Below are positions 9,837-19,369 of a stretch of 64,000 nucleotides of DNA, one piece after another (the first letter of the stretch is position 1; every line of letters begins with the position of its first letter). The position numbers and the translations under genes were made by a program. A model generated the notes under the pieces. That model ran no database searches. It was not told where the DNA came from and saw only the letters and a list, made by a program, of their open reading frames with translations. The DNA is taken from assembly GCA_963756525.1 (NCBI GenBank), contig CAVWNR010000003.1:1-64000 (forward strand), written 5' to 3'. This DNA comes from CAVWNR01 sp963756525. GTDB taxonomy: Bacteria > Actinomycetota > Actinomycetes > Mycobacteriales > Jatrophihabitantaceae.

Positions 9837-11794
9837 GGTGAGTCGCCGGAGGGAGTCGCACCCTCCGGCGCTCGCAGAACCGTACTTGACAGTCTCCCGT
9901 CATACGGCTCCCACAGGTCGGCCGCGAGTGGATGCGACGAGGTGCCAGTGCGCGAACAGCCGGGGCTGGTGTTGTCGAACATGATCCAGCCACGCTCGCG
10001 CCTTGGCTCTTCTGCCGCGGAGTCGTTTGAACTTCTGCATGACCCATCGCAGCAGATGCTGATCAATGTGCCTAGCAACGGAGTGCAGCTCGGAGCGGTA
10101 GAAGGCTCCGTAGTAGCCGATCCAGCCTCTGACCGCGGCGTTGATCTCCGCAGCGACACTGAACAGGTCCGTCCCGCTGCGACGGTTGAGGTGCCAATGC
10201 CTGACCTGCTGGGCGACTGCCTTCCTCGCCTTGGTGCTCATGGCTGGAGCGAAGCTCACGAAGTAGCCTCGACGGCCACGGGCCAGGCGACCCCGGAAGG
10301 TATAGCCCAAGAAAGCGAAGCTGGTGTGCTCCGAATGCCCCGGGCGGTTCGCGTCTTTGCAGAACACGATCTTCGTCTTATCGGGATGCAGCTCAAGGCC
10401 AAGGGTCTTGAGCCGGAATGCAATGTCGCGCTGAAGGTCGCGGGCTTGGTCCTCGTTGTCGCAGTGGGCAACGATGTCGTCCGCGTAGCGCTCGAATGGA
10501 CATCTCGGATGCACACGAGCCATCCAAGTATCGAACGCGTAATGCATGAACAGGTTAGCCAGCAACGCCGAGATCGGAGATCCCTGCGGAGTTCCTCTTT
10601 CTCGGGCAACAAGGGTTCCGTCCGGCATCAGCATAGGGGCTTTGAGCCACCGATAGATGCAGAGCAGAACCCAGCGTTCGCTGGTGTGGTGGGCTACCGC
10701 CTTGAGGAGCAGATCATGGGGAACGCTGTCGAAGAACGCTCGGATGTCAAGATCGACAACCCAGTCCTGCTTCCAGCAGCGTTGCCGAGCCTGGGCTAAT
10801 GCGTCGTGGGCACTTCGCCCAGGGCGATAGCCGTAGCTGTCGGGGTGGAAGATCGGCTCCAGCTCTTCTTCCAGCAGCCTGGCGGCTGCGGTCTGGGCAA
10901 TTCGGTCGGCCACATTAGGCACTCCGAGAACCCTGACCCCTGTCCCGTGATCCTTCGGTATTTCCACCGCCCGCACCGGAGCGGGAAAATAGCTGCCAGC
11001 GCACATCCGGTTCCACAGCTTATAGAGATTGTTCTTCTCATCGCTGCCGAACTCGGCGACGCTGACACCATCCACGCCCGGTGCTCCGTCATTGGCCCGG
11101 ACTTTCTCCCACGCCTCGTAAACGAGACGCTTGTCGATCTCAAACGACTTCACCATCGTCGGCTTCGATCCGCCCATCAGTTCCTCCCCAGAAGGGTTGA
11201 CCTCTGGGTGACCTGACCTGCCCGGCCCCTTGGCTCCAGCCCCATTACAGGGCCTTCATCGCTACTACGAGCCGGTCCGCCCCTGTGCCTCGCGGTACTC
11301 TGCCGCTCACGGTCTCCCCGCTCGCGGTCCTCCCTCTCGCGACCAGTCGGGTCACCTTCGCCCGGCTCACTTCTGGCCGTCGGTTTCGAGACGACAGGTT
11401 CTCCTGTTCCATGCCAGCGCCTGCGACAAGCTCGCGCCACCTATACACCGGACACCGCCGGGGCAACACGCAGACCGCCCCCCGGCTCAGGACACGCACC
11501 TCGCGCGTCTTTGTCCCAGGAATACCCACAACCCCCGGTTTCGATGTCATCGTTCTACGTCTCGGTGCGTCAGCAGTGGTTCACGCATGTTCGCCTTCTC
11601 ATCGCACACCTGACCCGCTGACAGCGGGCCTTCTCCGCAGTCGCTTCCCACCCCGGCTCTTGACCGGCATGACACTGCGGCGGTTTGGGCTCTCCGTCTG
11701 CTCGGCGAACCCGGAGGACCTACCTCCATCACTGGCACAGCACACGTCATGCTGGCGATCTTCTACATCGTCATCACTCCCTTTCAGGACACAC
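9837..11794 (-). mobile_element. Group II intron
   Basis: The 5' end on the minus strand reads GTGTGTCC, fitting the GUGYG consensus, right after the exon codons for CDNYATH. The 3' end has a domain VI-like hairpin CGCCGGAGGG/CCCTCCGGCG with a bulged A, followed by ACTCACC and then exon codons KHPEV. Removing 9837-11794 rejoins the transposase reading frame at ATH-KHP. The length of 1958 nt and an internal maturase gene are typical. The last base of the intron is uncertain by about one position. About 600 nt of non-coding intron RNA (domains I-III) lie upstream of the maturase. Confidence 0.8.
9900..11177 (-). CDS. ltrA: Group II intron reverse transcriptase/maturase
   Basis: Protein of 425 residues with complete reverse-transcriptase blocks: DGAPGVDGVSVAEF, PVRAVEIPKDHGTGVRVLG, ADRIAQTAAARLLEEELEP, SYGYRPGRSAHDAL, DLDIRAFFDSVPHDLL, RGTPQGSPISALLANLFMH, and the catalytic RYADDIVAHC. 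These are followed by the thumb and a short X/maturase domain (RGWIGYYGAFY). There is no obvious HNH endonuclease domain at the C-terminus, so the intron probably retrohomes into nascent DNA. It helps splice the surrounding intron RNA and copies it into target DNA. The frame is intact, so the intron may be active although its host IS is not. Confidence 0.92.
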   Translation of the reverse strand: MGGSKPTMVKSFEIDKRLVYEAWEKVRANDGAPGVDGVSVAEFGSDEKNNLYKLWNRMCAGSYFPAPVRAVEIPKDHGTGVRVLGVPNVADRIAQTAAARLLEEELEPIFHPDSYGYRPGRSAHDALAQARQRCWKQDWVVDLDIRAFFDSVPHDLLLKAVAHHTSERWVLLCIYRWLKAPMLMPDGTLVARERGTPQGSPISALLANLFMHYAFDTWMARVHPRCPFERYADDIVAHCDNEDQARDLQRDIAFRLKTLGLELHPDKTKIVFCKDANRPGHSEHTSFAFLGYTFRGRLARGRRGYFVSFAPAMSTKARKAVAQQVRHWHLNRRSGTDLFSVAAEINAAVRGWIGYYGAFYRSELHSVARHIDQHLLRWVMQKFKRLRGRRAKARAWLDHVRQHQPRLFAHWHLVASTRGRPVGAV

Positions 11795-12636
11795 GTGGGT
11801 GGCGTAGTTGTCGCAGATCAGATGCACCTGCAGGCCCTTGGGGACCTGACGTTCGAGTTTGCGCAGGAACTTTAGGAACTCCTCGTGCCGGTACCGAGGC
11901 AGGCACTGGCCGATGACCTTGCCGGTGAGGACGTCCAGTGCCGCGAACAGCGTCGTGGTGCCGTGGCGCTTGTAGTCGTGGGTCATCGTCGATGCCCGAC
12001 CCTTGGTCATCGGCAACGAAGGCTGGCTGCGGTCCAGCGCCTGAACCGAGGATTTCTCGTCCAAGCACAGCACGATCGCGTTGCCCGGCGGCACCAGATA
12101 CAGCCCGACCACATCGATCAGCTTCTCTTCGAAACGCGGGTCGGTGGACAACTTGAACGTCTTGACCCGGTGCGGCTTGAGCCCGCGCGCGGCCCACACC
12201 CGCTGCACCGTCGCCGGCGACACCCCGACCTGCGTGGCCATCGTTCGACACGACCAATGGGTCTGACCCGCCGGCTTGGAGTTGCGGGTCAGCTCGAGAT
12301 CTCCTCGATCTTGTCCTGCGGGATCGTCGACTTGCGGCCGCGTCCTGCCCGGATCTTGCCCAGCTTGGCCAGACCCTCCTGCTCGAAGCGCGAACGCCAC
12401 GCCCGCACCGTCGTCGCCGTCACCGAGACCTGCTCGGCGATCCGCGAATTCGCCACCCCGTCGGCGGCCAACAACAGCACACGAGCGCGCTGAACCTGCC
12501 GATACGGCGCGGTCTGCGACTTGGCGATGGCCTCCAACGCCTCACGTTGACCCTCGGACACAACCAAGGCAGCAGCCGGCGTCATCATCCACGAAGTCTA
12601 ACCCAGAAGCAGTTAACTATTTTGGAGACACACCAC

Positions 12637-13547
12637 TAGCTCCCCTGACCCGGCCCGAGTCGCCGCAGCGCGGGTCTGCCGGCCGCGGCGATGAGCGGGC
12701 AGGTGACCGGCGGATGCACCGATCGGGGACGGTGCGCGACGGCCCTGGCGGTGGCGTCGGTTCGTGTCGCGGCGCGGCTGAACCGGCCGGGAGTACCCGC
12801 CGGTCCTGTGGTGATCCAGGTGCCGTCTGCTCAGAACCAGCCGGCGGCCGGCATGCCACCGGCGCCTGAGGTCAGCCGCGAGGCCGCCGCGGCGGATAGG
12901 CGACCGTTGCGGCGACGATGAGCACCTCGCCCTGCTCGGCGCGCAGGGCGGGCGGTCACGTTCTCTTTTGCTGATCCGAAGACTTAGCGCTGGAGAGCGT
13001 AACCGGGCTCGGGTGGTGGCCGGTGTTGGCGCGGTGGCCCGGCGGACGAGACGGACCAGTTGTTGACCGGTCGGTCGTCCGGGTGGGCGGCGGCGTCCCC
13101 CGTTTGGGGGCGCCGTTGTCAGCCGGCGGGTCGGTGGGTGGGTGACTCCAGGCGCGCCTGCTGAGCCGGATTTGTTACTGCGTCAATCATTACCGGCCTC
13201 ACTAACAGGGTGGGTCGACCGATAGGAAACCAAAGAAAGGACAATCTGATCTCTTCACGCAGTTGCAGCTGATGCCGACCGGGAGGCGCCGGCGGGCGAG
13301 GACGGATGCGCGGCGCGGGGTTCGCTGTTGGCCGACGATCGCGCTGCCCCGATGTCGGTGCTAGGCTGGCTGGTTACCACAGCAGTCGGGGGGTCCGGCG
13401 TGGTCAGGACGGGTGTCATCTGGCACCACAGCCCTGGGTATCTCCCCAGATTGGTCTTGACCGTGCGGCTGGATGTCCGTCGTCCCGTACCGGCGCCGCT
13501 GTGGGTTGCAAATTACAACGATCGCCCGACTATTCGCGAGGTGTGCC
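12637..13547. other. 910-bp gap, no convincing gene
   Basis: Short frames on both strands have no recognisable domains. The stretch near 13175-13250 is locally A/T-richer (TTGTTACTGCGTCAATC, GGAAACCAAAGAAAGGAC) and could hold a promoter for the phosphoesterase gene, but I cannot define boxes. A strong hairpin at 13091-13115 is listed separately. Confidence 0.4.
13091..13115. terminator. Strong GC hairpin, possible terminator
   Basis: CGGCGTCCCC/GGGGGCGCCG form a stem of about ten pairs around a CGTTT loop. No T-run follows, so it may act as a Rho-independent-like terminator of the I-shaped actinobacterial type or be structural only. There is no intact gene immediately upstream. Confidence 0.35.
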
Positions 13548-15614
13548 ATGGGTGGATGTCGCTACGGTATCGGCATCGCCGTCGGGGCGCTGCTTGTCGG
13601 GGTTGCTCCCGCGCTGGTCGGCACAGGCCCGGCCGCGGCCGGTGCCGTGGGCGCCTCGGGCTTGGTGCCGCGACCGGACCACGTCGTGGTCGTGGTCGAG
13701 GAGAACCACTCCGAGCAGTCAATATCGGGTAACAGTGCGGCGCCGTACATCAACTCGCTGGCGTCCTCCGGGGCGAACTTCACCGATTTCCATGCCGAGA
13801 CGCATCCCAGTCAGCCCAACTACCTGGCCCTGTTCTCCGGCTCGACGCAGGGCGTGACCGACGACGGGTGCCCGCAGACGTTCAGCGCGGCCAACCTCGG
13901 CTCCGAACTGCAAGCCACCGGCCTGGGTTTTGTCGGCTACTCAGAAGGCCTGCCCAGCGTCGGCTTCACCGGCTGCGCGAGCGGCCAGTACGCGCGAAAG
14001 CACAACCCGTGGTCGGACTTCAGCAATATCCCGGCCGCGGCGAGTCAGCCGTTCGCAGCCTTCCCGAGCGACTACTCGACGCTTCCGCAGGTGTCGTTCG
14101 TCATTCCCAATCTGAACGACGACATGCACGATGGCACCATCGCCGAGGGTGACAGCTGGCTGCAGGCCAACCTGTCCGGTTACATCACCTGGGCGCAGAC
14201 ACACAACAGCCTGTTCGTGCTGACCTTCGACGAGGACGACGGCACGGTACAGAACCAGATCCCGACGATCATTACCGGCGCTGGCGTGGTGTCGGGCGCA
14301 TACAGTGAGCAAATCAATCACTACAACCTGTTGCGCACCCTGGAGGATGCCTACGGTCTGGCTGCGGTCGGGGCCAGCGCCACCGCGAACCCGATCAGCG
14401 ACATCTGGTCTGCCGGCGGCGTTAGCCAGCCGCCGGTCGCCTCGTTCACGTCCTCATGCGGCCAGTTGAGCTGCGCGTTTGACGGCTCTGCGTCGAGCGA
14501 CCCGGACGGCTCGATCGCCTCCTACCAGTGGGACTTCGGTGATGGCGCCAGCGGCACCGGGGTGACAGCGAGGCATACCTTCGCCGCGGGCGGCAGCTAC
14601 CCGGTGACCCTCACCGTCACCGACGATCACGGCCTGACCGGCACTGTCGCCCACACGGTCACCGCCACCGCGGCCGGGACGGTGTTCGTCTCGGACAGCT
14701 TCAACCGCATGGTCACCGGCGGCCTAGGCGCCGCGGACACCGGCGGCGCCTGGTCAACGGTCGGAACGACCGGCGACTTCAGCGTCAACCCGGGGGCGGC
14801 AACGCTGTTGCTGGATCACTCGGCGACCCAGGACGAGGCATACGTCGGGCCTGACCAGATCGACTCGGACGTCACCGTCACCATGTCGCTTGATCCGCTC
14901 CCGTCCGGCGGACCGGTCTACTTCAGCGTGACCGGCCGGCGCGTGAGCACAAGCACCGACTACGCGGCCGAACTGCGGTGCAATCCCGACGGCACGACGC
15001 TGATCATGCTGAGCCGCGTGCTCAGCGACTCAGAGCTGTTTCTCGCCTCCGAGCCGGTCAGCGGGCTGGGCTGCCGCGCGGGCACCCCGCTGCAGATCCG
15101 CCTGCAAACCTACGGCACCAGCCCGACCACGCTCAACGCGCGGGTATGGGCGGCAAGCGCCCCGCAGCCGGACACCTGGCAGCTGACGGCGACCGATTCC
15201 GCCGCGGCGCTGCAGGCGCCGGGCACCGTCGGCATGATCGCCTACCTGTCCTCGACCGCGACCAACGCGCCGATCTCGGTCAAGGTGACCTCATTCCTCG
15301 CGTCGGCAACCAGCGCCCCGCCGGCCAACCAGCCACCAGTCGCCGCATTCACCTCCTCCTGCATCCGACTGGCCTGCACGTTCGACGGTTCCAGCTCCTC
15401 CGACCCGGACGGCAGCATCTCCTCCTACGGCTGGGACCTCGGCGACGGCAACCAGGCAACCGGCCCGACACCCAGTCACACGTTCGCATCGGCGGGCACC
15501 TATCCGGTCACGCTCACCGTCACCGACAATCAAGGGGCAAGCTCGTCGATCACGCACTCCGTCACCGTGACACGCCACCGGCCCAACCAACCGCCGGTCG
15601 CCACCTTCAGGTGA
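13548..15614 (+). CDS. Secreted phosphoesterase (acid phosphatase/phospholipase C superfamily) with PKD domains
   Basis: Protein of 688 residues. ATG 13548 has GAGG six bases upstream and begins a signal peptide (MGGCRYGIGIAVGALLVG). Residues about 40-285 match the phosphoesterase family PF04185: DHVVVVVEENHSEQSISG, AETHPSQPNYLALFSGSTQ, NPWSDFSN, VIPNLNDDMHDGTI and LTFDEDDGTV, the metal-binding signatures of alkaline-phosphatase-fold hydrolases. Two PKD domains follow (about 290-375 with FDGSASSDPDGSIASYQWDF, and about 590-675), separated by a laminin-G-like beta domain. The protein ends NQPPVATFR at a premature stop inside what would be a third PKD repeat. It likely removes phosphate from organic esters outside the cell, fitting the phosphate transporter at the left of the window, though they are not linked. 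Confidence 0.85.
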   Translation: MGGCRYGIGIAVGALLVGVAPALVGTGPAAAGAVGASGLVPRPDHVVVVVEENHSEQSISGNSAAPYINSLASSGANFTDFHAETHPSQPNYLALFSGSTQGVTDDGCPQTFSAANLGSELQATGLGFVGYSEGLPSVGFTGCASGQYARKHNPWSDFSNIPAAASQPFAAFPSDYSTLPQVSFVIPNLNDDMHDGTIAEGDSWLQANLSGYITWAQTHNSLFVLTFDEDDGTVQNQIPTIITGAGVVSGAYSEQINHYNLLRTLEDAYGLAAVGASATANPISDIWSAGGVSQPPVASFTSSCGQLSCAFDGSASSDPDGSIASYQWDFGDGASGTGVTARHTFAAGGSYPVTLTVTDDHGLTGTVAHTVTATAAGTVFVSDSFNRMVTGGLGAADTGGAWSTVGTTGDFSVNPGAATLLLDHSATQDEAYVGPDQIDSDVTVTMSLDPLPSGGPVYFSVTGRRVSTSTDYAAELRCNPDGTTLIMLSRVLSDSELFLASEPVSGLGCRAGTPLQIRLQTYGTSPTTLNARVWAASAPQPDTWQLTATDSAAALQAPGTVGMIAYLSSTATNAPISVKVTSFLASATSAPPANQPPVAAFTSSCIRLACTFDGSSSSDPDGSISSYGWDLGDGNQATGPTPSHTFASAGTYPVTLTVTDNQGASSSITHSVTVTRHRPNQPPVATFR

Positions 15615-15772
15615 TCGTGCACCCAACTGACCCGCGCGTCCGACACCACCAGCCCGTCCGACCCCGACCGCACCATTTCCCATACCTCGATACGGCGACC
15701 GGACGAACGATTCGAGAAAGCGACATTGAGCCGCACCCACGCGAACGCCGGCACCCATCGAGACGCTAGCGT
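15594..15772 (+). pseudogene. Decayed third PKD repeat behind the phosphoesterase stop codon
   Basis: Continuing the phosphoesterase frame through TGA 15612-15614 gives SCTQLTRASDTTSPSDPDR and later SRTHANAGTHRDAS. These align with the preceding PKD repeat (SCIRLACTFDGSSSSDPDG, PSHTFASAGTYPVTL). The frame is kept for about 50 codons with many substitutions, so the gene once encoded at least one more repeat. Confidence 0.7.
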
Positions 15773-15862
15773 CGCTGCAAATCGTCACCATAGAAACTGG
15801 CGAGGTTGTGATGGTGCTGCACATCCCGGACGTGGGTGAGTCGTCGCACAGTCTCACAGACG

Positions 15863-17022
15863 CTATTGTCCGGGGTTCACCACAACCACGTCCGCTGGCA
15901 CATTGTCACTGAATGCCTCCAGGAACAGGCGGCGAGTGCGGAAATCCGTCGGCGGGAATGAGTAACCGACGATAATCAAACGCGAGCATTCCGACAGGGT
16001 CTGAAGCGCCAGGCCCAGATCTCGGCGAACGGCCGCACACGAAGCTGTTTGTTAAGGGTGGGCGGTATGATCAGCGGTTCCAGCGGCCACTGGTCGGCTG
16101 GTCGCTTCATCCGATAGCCGCCAGCCAAACGGAAATCCATGGCCGATTGAAGATGGATCTCTGAGGACAGGTTGGCACCCTCCGGAGGGCTGCCTCGCAT
16201 CAGCTCGTAGTCGGACTCAGAGACCGGCGACGCCCAACCGATTCACCCGTGCAGCTTAAGCACCCGTGCATCCGAGTACAACGCATTCCGAAAGTCTCCG
16301 AAGTACGTGTCTCCGCGAACCGTACGGAAGTTCCCAGCCGTTGGCATATCAACCTCATCGAAAGCGACGCCGTAGGCGAGTGGGCGCACCCATGAGTGGA
16401 AGCTTTCTGCCACACCGTCCCAACGAAATCGGCGGCCGTAGGCAGCCTAGACACGATCTTCGGCGGTCGCCTTGTGCCGATCGAGGCAAAAGTCATCCTG
16501 AAGATTGCGGCGAACACCGCCCTGGCGACCCGACCCGCTGGCACCCTCGATGCACCTCTCAGCGACGATGTCGTAGTTGAAGGTGATGACGTCCGAGTAG
16601 TCGCGTAAGACCTCGCAGCCGAAGAACGTGCCGATCCTGCTGTAAGGGGAGGTAGGCGTCGGAACCTCAGCCAGCTTCACAAGCAGCAGACGCCGCAGCG
16701 TCAAGGACGCCTCCTTCAACGAGGAGGCACGCGACGGGTCCGGCCCGTCGGCCACGATCGACTCGAACAGCGTCAGGCACTCTTCGACGTCGAAGGATTC
16801 TTCAGCGAGGTTCACCTCCGTCACCTTCCAGTATCGCTGAATTTCGCGCAACAAGCGGTCAACCTGCAAGTCGTCGCGCAAACGCACACCCGACTCCTGC
16901 CACTGGCCGGACCCAAACAGGACCTTGAAAAAGTCGCTGGCCAACGGCGCATTCCTGCGCTCGATGTCATCGAGGACCGACACGTCGAACCCCGCGCCGA
17001 GAACGTACACAGTCTCGGTCAT
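15863..17022 (-). pseudogene. SIR2-like domain gene inactivated by two stops and a frameshift
   Basis: Translation from ATG 17022 gives MTETVYVLGAGFDVSVLDD (NAD-binding GAGF), ASDFFKVLFGSGQW and DVITFNYDIVAERC, all typical of SIR2-like domains. The same frame continues past TAG 16447-16449 through WDGVAESFHSWVRPLAYG, then KLHG-stop-IGWASP, where TGA 16243-16245 replaces the Ser of the conserved LHGSIGW, and on to PLIIPPTLNK. Near 16012 one base is missing. The next frame reads ALQTLSECSRLIIVGYSFP and PPTDFRTRRLFLEAF, the SIR2-like C-terminal signature, ending at TAG 15863-15865. The ancestral protein had about 385 residues. Such NADase-type SIR2 domains often act in anti-phage defence. That role is inferred here. 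Confidence 0.85.
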
Positions 17023-17378
17023 ATGCCCAATCCTGCCAGCGGGTGCCGACCATGTCCTACCAGCGCCGTGCGTCGGCGCTGATCCGGAGACGGCGCGAGG
17101 GACTGCCGCTCCCGGCATCAACCGCCAGGCGACGCGCCCGCCGGACTAACCGATCCATGCGCACGAGCAGGCTCGGGTTGCACGGAAAGATAAGCGACGG
17201 GTTAGCCTGCGCCTCAGTGTATGCAGATCTTGAACTCACCCGTGCGCCGGAGATCCTGCGACGCCCGCACGGATCTCCTGCCCGAACGCGGGGAATGCGG
17301 GGAAACCGGCGTACCGCGGGGATCCGGTGCCTGTTCTGCTCGCGAGCTAATGGTCGAAGGCGCAAGTCGATCTTCCGG

Positions 17379-17881
17379 TCATCGCGAGCAGACCGCTCGG
17401 CGCAGGAGCGGCAACTGATCTCTACATTGACCGATGATGTTTCCGGACATCGGCAGATACGGAAACATCTCCTTTACAGCTGTGATGGCTGATTCGGCTA
17501 CGTAGCGTAGCGGGTCAGATCCATCGATTTGGTCGATCTCGCCGTCGTCGGCCATGAACTCGCCCGGGCTGCCACCTCACTCGCTTCGGCGTACCTACGC
17601 GGCGACACACGCTTGCACTGCATGCGGGGCAACGCCCGACCGTGTCGCCGACGAACTCCTGCGCGACGCGCTCGCCGTGATCTTCGGTTCTGGAGATGCT
17701 GGCCACGGGTCCGGGAATGCCCGGGCTCGGCAACAACACCGGCTGAGATCGGCTGGTCGCCACAATGGTCCGCCTCGGCGACGAAGAGGCGCCAGCCGGC
17801 GGTCGGCCCGTCCCAGCTACCCCGATTGGCAAGGCGTAGCGTTGCAGGGACATTCGCGCTAAATATTCGAGCGAAGTCCAT
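17379..17881 (-). pseudogene. Possible decayed gene of unknown function
   Basis: Three minus-strand frame segments read like one protein: from ATG 17881 MDFARIFSANVPATLRLAN and WDGPTAGWRLFVAEADHCG; after a shift near 17720, PGPVASISRTEDHGERVAQ and GRCPACSASV; after another shift near 17590, MADDGEIDQIDGSDPLRYV, ESAITAVKEMFPYLPMSGN and a TGA at 17379-17381. The ATG-led last part (17555-17379) is itself an open frame of 58 codons. I do not recognise the family. It lies upstream of, and in the same direction as, the SIR2-like pseudogene, so the two may once have been an operon. Confidence 0.3.
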
Positions 17882-17929
17882 GGCGTCGGCCCGTTGGCTC
17901 GCGCAGCCTGGCCGTGACCCGTCGCGGAG

Positions 17930-18095
17930 TGGTACTTGCGCACCCCTGGGGCGGTCCTGGGATGGGCTCCGCATGCGCAGCACGCCATCAAACAGGATGA
18001 ACTGGAGCAGCTACAGCGGGAGGCCGAACACGATCGACCGCAAGACCTGCGACCGTGCCGCCGCAACTGGGGTGCGGATCGGAGTACCGATCGGG
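17930..18095 (+). pseudogene. Decayed, internally deleted copy of the serine recombinase
   Basis: The segment 17930-17985 (GAGTGGTACTTGCGCACC, then GTCCTGGGA) aligns with 31008-31066 of the intact recombinase gene. The segment 17990-18095 (GAGCAGCTACAGCGGGAGG, encoding DELEQLQREAEHDRPQD) aligns with about 32022-32130. About 950 bp between them is missing. It is a relic of a second element of the same family, in the same orientation. Confidence 0.65.
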
Positions 18096-18660
18096 GTTCG
18101 GATCGGGGCTCCTGCTAGGCCACGCCCTCCACCGCTGGACCCTCACGAATGTGTGCGGCCGGACACGCGGGCGGTCAACGGCCGCCGTGGGGATCCGGCG
18201 CACACCCAGGCTGTCAAGTCCAAAACAGCAGCTCAATCCGATCCCTCGCGGGCCGCGACACCGGCCCACGTCGCGCCCCCGGCTGCTCGGCCCGCCTGGC
18301 CACTACAGGAGTGCCTGACGCGTCCGCCCCGCACCGGACTTCCCCGCCTGACCTGTCGGATGTCGGCGGTCGCCGCTCGTGCCTCCGACCTGCGCACACC
18401 GTCGACGTGCTGGCATGTTGCCAGGTGCCCGTCGTGGGCTATTTGACCATCACGCTAACTGCCGTCGTAAATCGCAGTCCAATAATTCCTCAACTCCATC
18501 GGATGAATTCCTCTGGCTCTGTCATCGTCAAGAAACCACTTCGAACAGCAGCCTTGTCGAGCTAAGGTTGACTGGTCGGAACGAGAGCGAAATGCGGGCT
18601 CCGGGCCGGCGCAAATCGATGGGCGAATAGCCCAAATCCCTGACTCCTCTGGAGGTTGTC
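18096..18660. other. Gap of about 560 bp without a gene
   Basis: No frame has recognisable content. The segment 18440-18560 is clearly poorer in G+C than its surroundings and may be foreign or regulatory. The end of the gap holds the ribosome site CTGGAGG for the winged-helix gene at 18661. Confidence 0.35.
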
Positions 18661-19369
18661 ATGAGCCCTGCCCGAAACGGGCCACGCGCGACGCGGCCAG
18701 CCGCCGAGCTAGTCATCGAGGCTTTCCCGGCGCACCCCCGGTTCGACGGCAGCGGAGCTGGCCGCGCTCGCCGGGCTCGGCCAGGCGGTGACCAAGGCCC
18801 TGGCCGCGATGGAGGCGACCGGCACGTCGTACCGTGAGCTGGCCGATCCGGTGGGCGGTCGCCGCCGGCTCGGCCAGCTCAAGCCCGATCACGCCGACCC
18901 CCCGGCACGCTCGGCCAGCTCCCAGGCGCCCCCGCCATGGCCGCGGCGGCCGAGCCACGGCGGCAGGTGCTGCCTGCAGCGTCTGAGCGAATCCGGTGAG
19001 ACACTCTCGGACCGGGTCAGCGGCTGCGGTCTCGGCCAGCTCGCCACCCGTGGTGCTGGAGTATCTGCTCGCCGACGCCGAGCAGGAGCAGGGGCTTAGC
19101 CCGCTGCGGTGGCCACCGGCCTGGGCCGGTCAAGCGGTGCCGTGGCGAACGCGATGGCCAAGTTCGCGGCCACCGGCGACGCGCTGCTGGTCAGCGACGC
19201 TCCGCGCCGCTACCGGGTCGCACCGCCTGATCGCTGCTTGCCCGTGCTCCCGCGAGGGAGCGAGTCCGCAGCTCATGCGCACCTTGGCGTGAGCTGCGGT
19301 CCTCCTTGTGCCGGAGCCGGCCAGGCTACGGCTGATCGCATGCCGATGAGACACGAGCCGGTCAGCTGA
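18661..19369 (+). pseudogene. Winged-helix regulator of a conjugative element, frameshifted
   Basis: ATG 18661 follows GGAGG at good spacing. The start reads MSPARNGPRATRPAAELVI. After a shift near 18740 the frame gives TAAELAALAGLGQAVTKAL, a helix-turn-helix. A later segment reads VVLEYLLADAEQEQGL and, after a further shift, VATGLGRSSGAVANAMAKF and APRRYRVAPPD, a second winged helix. This two-HTH layout occurs in MarR-like proteins near actinobacterial transfer modules. At least two indels break it. It is convergent with the peptidase gene. Confidence 0.6.

Larger units (their letters stand above)
9550..12588 (-). pseudogene. IS630 transposase, split by intron and frameshifted
   Basis: Exon 1 (12588 to 11795) begins with the HTH part (RVLLLAADGVANSRIAEQ, TATTVRAWRSRFEQEGL). 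A one-base shift near 12297 is needed to continue into LTRNSKPAGQTHWSCRTMA and the DDE core with LCLDEKSSVQALDRSQP (first Asp) and LICDNYATH (second Asp). Exon 2 (9836 to 9550) continues KHPEVRAWLGKHPRFHMHF, TPTSSSWLNLVERWFREL with the catalytic Glu. A further shift near 9607 restores the family C-terminus ADDILAKVARGRVALQAVS ending at TAA. Intron splicing could rejoin the exons in frame, but two frameshifts remain, so the transposase is probably dead. Programmed frameshifting is known in IS630, but I see no slippery run. Confidence 0.85.
9534..12636. mobile_element. IS630-family insertion sequence interrupted by a group II intron
   Basis: Both ends carry the 12-bp inverted repeat GTGGTGTGTCTC (9534-9545 and, inverted, 12625-12636), continuing imperfectly for about 30 bp. 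Each end is flanked by TA (9532-9533 and 12637-12638), the classic IS630/Tc1 target duplication. Inside is one minus-strand IS630 transposase gene split by a 1.96-kb group II intron. Without the intron the element would be about 1.1 kb, the usual IS630 size. Confidence 0.9.

Noticed and set aside
12691..12921. Small plus-strand ORF after the IS630 element
   Set aside because: No ribosome site, low-complexity translation and no family resemblance.
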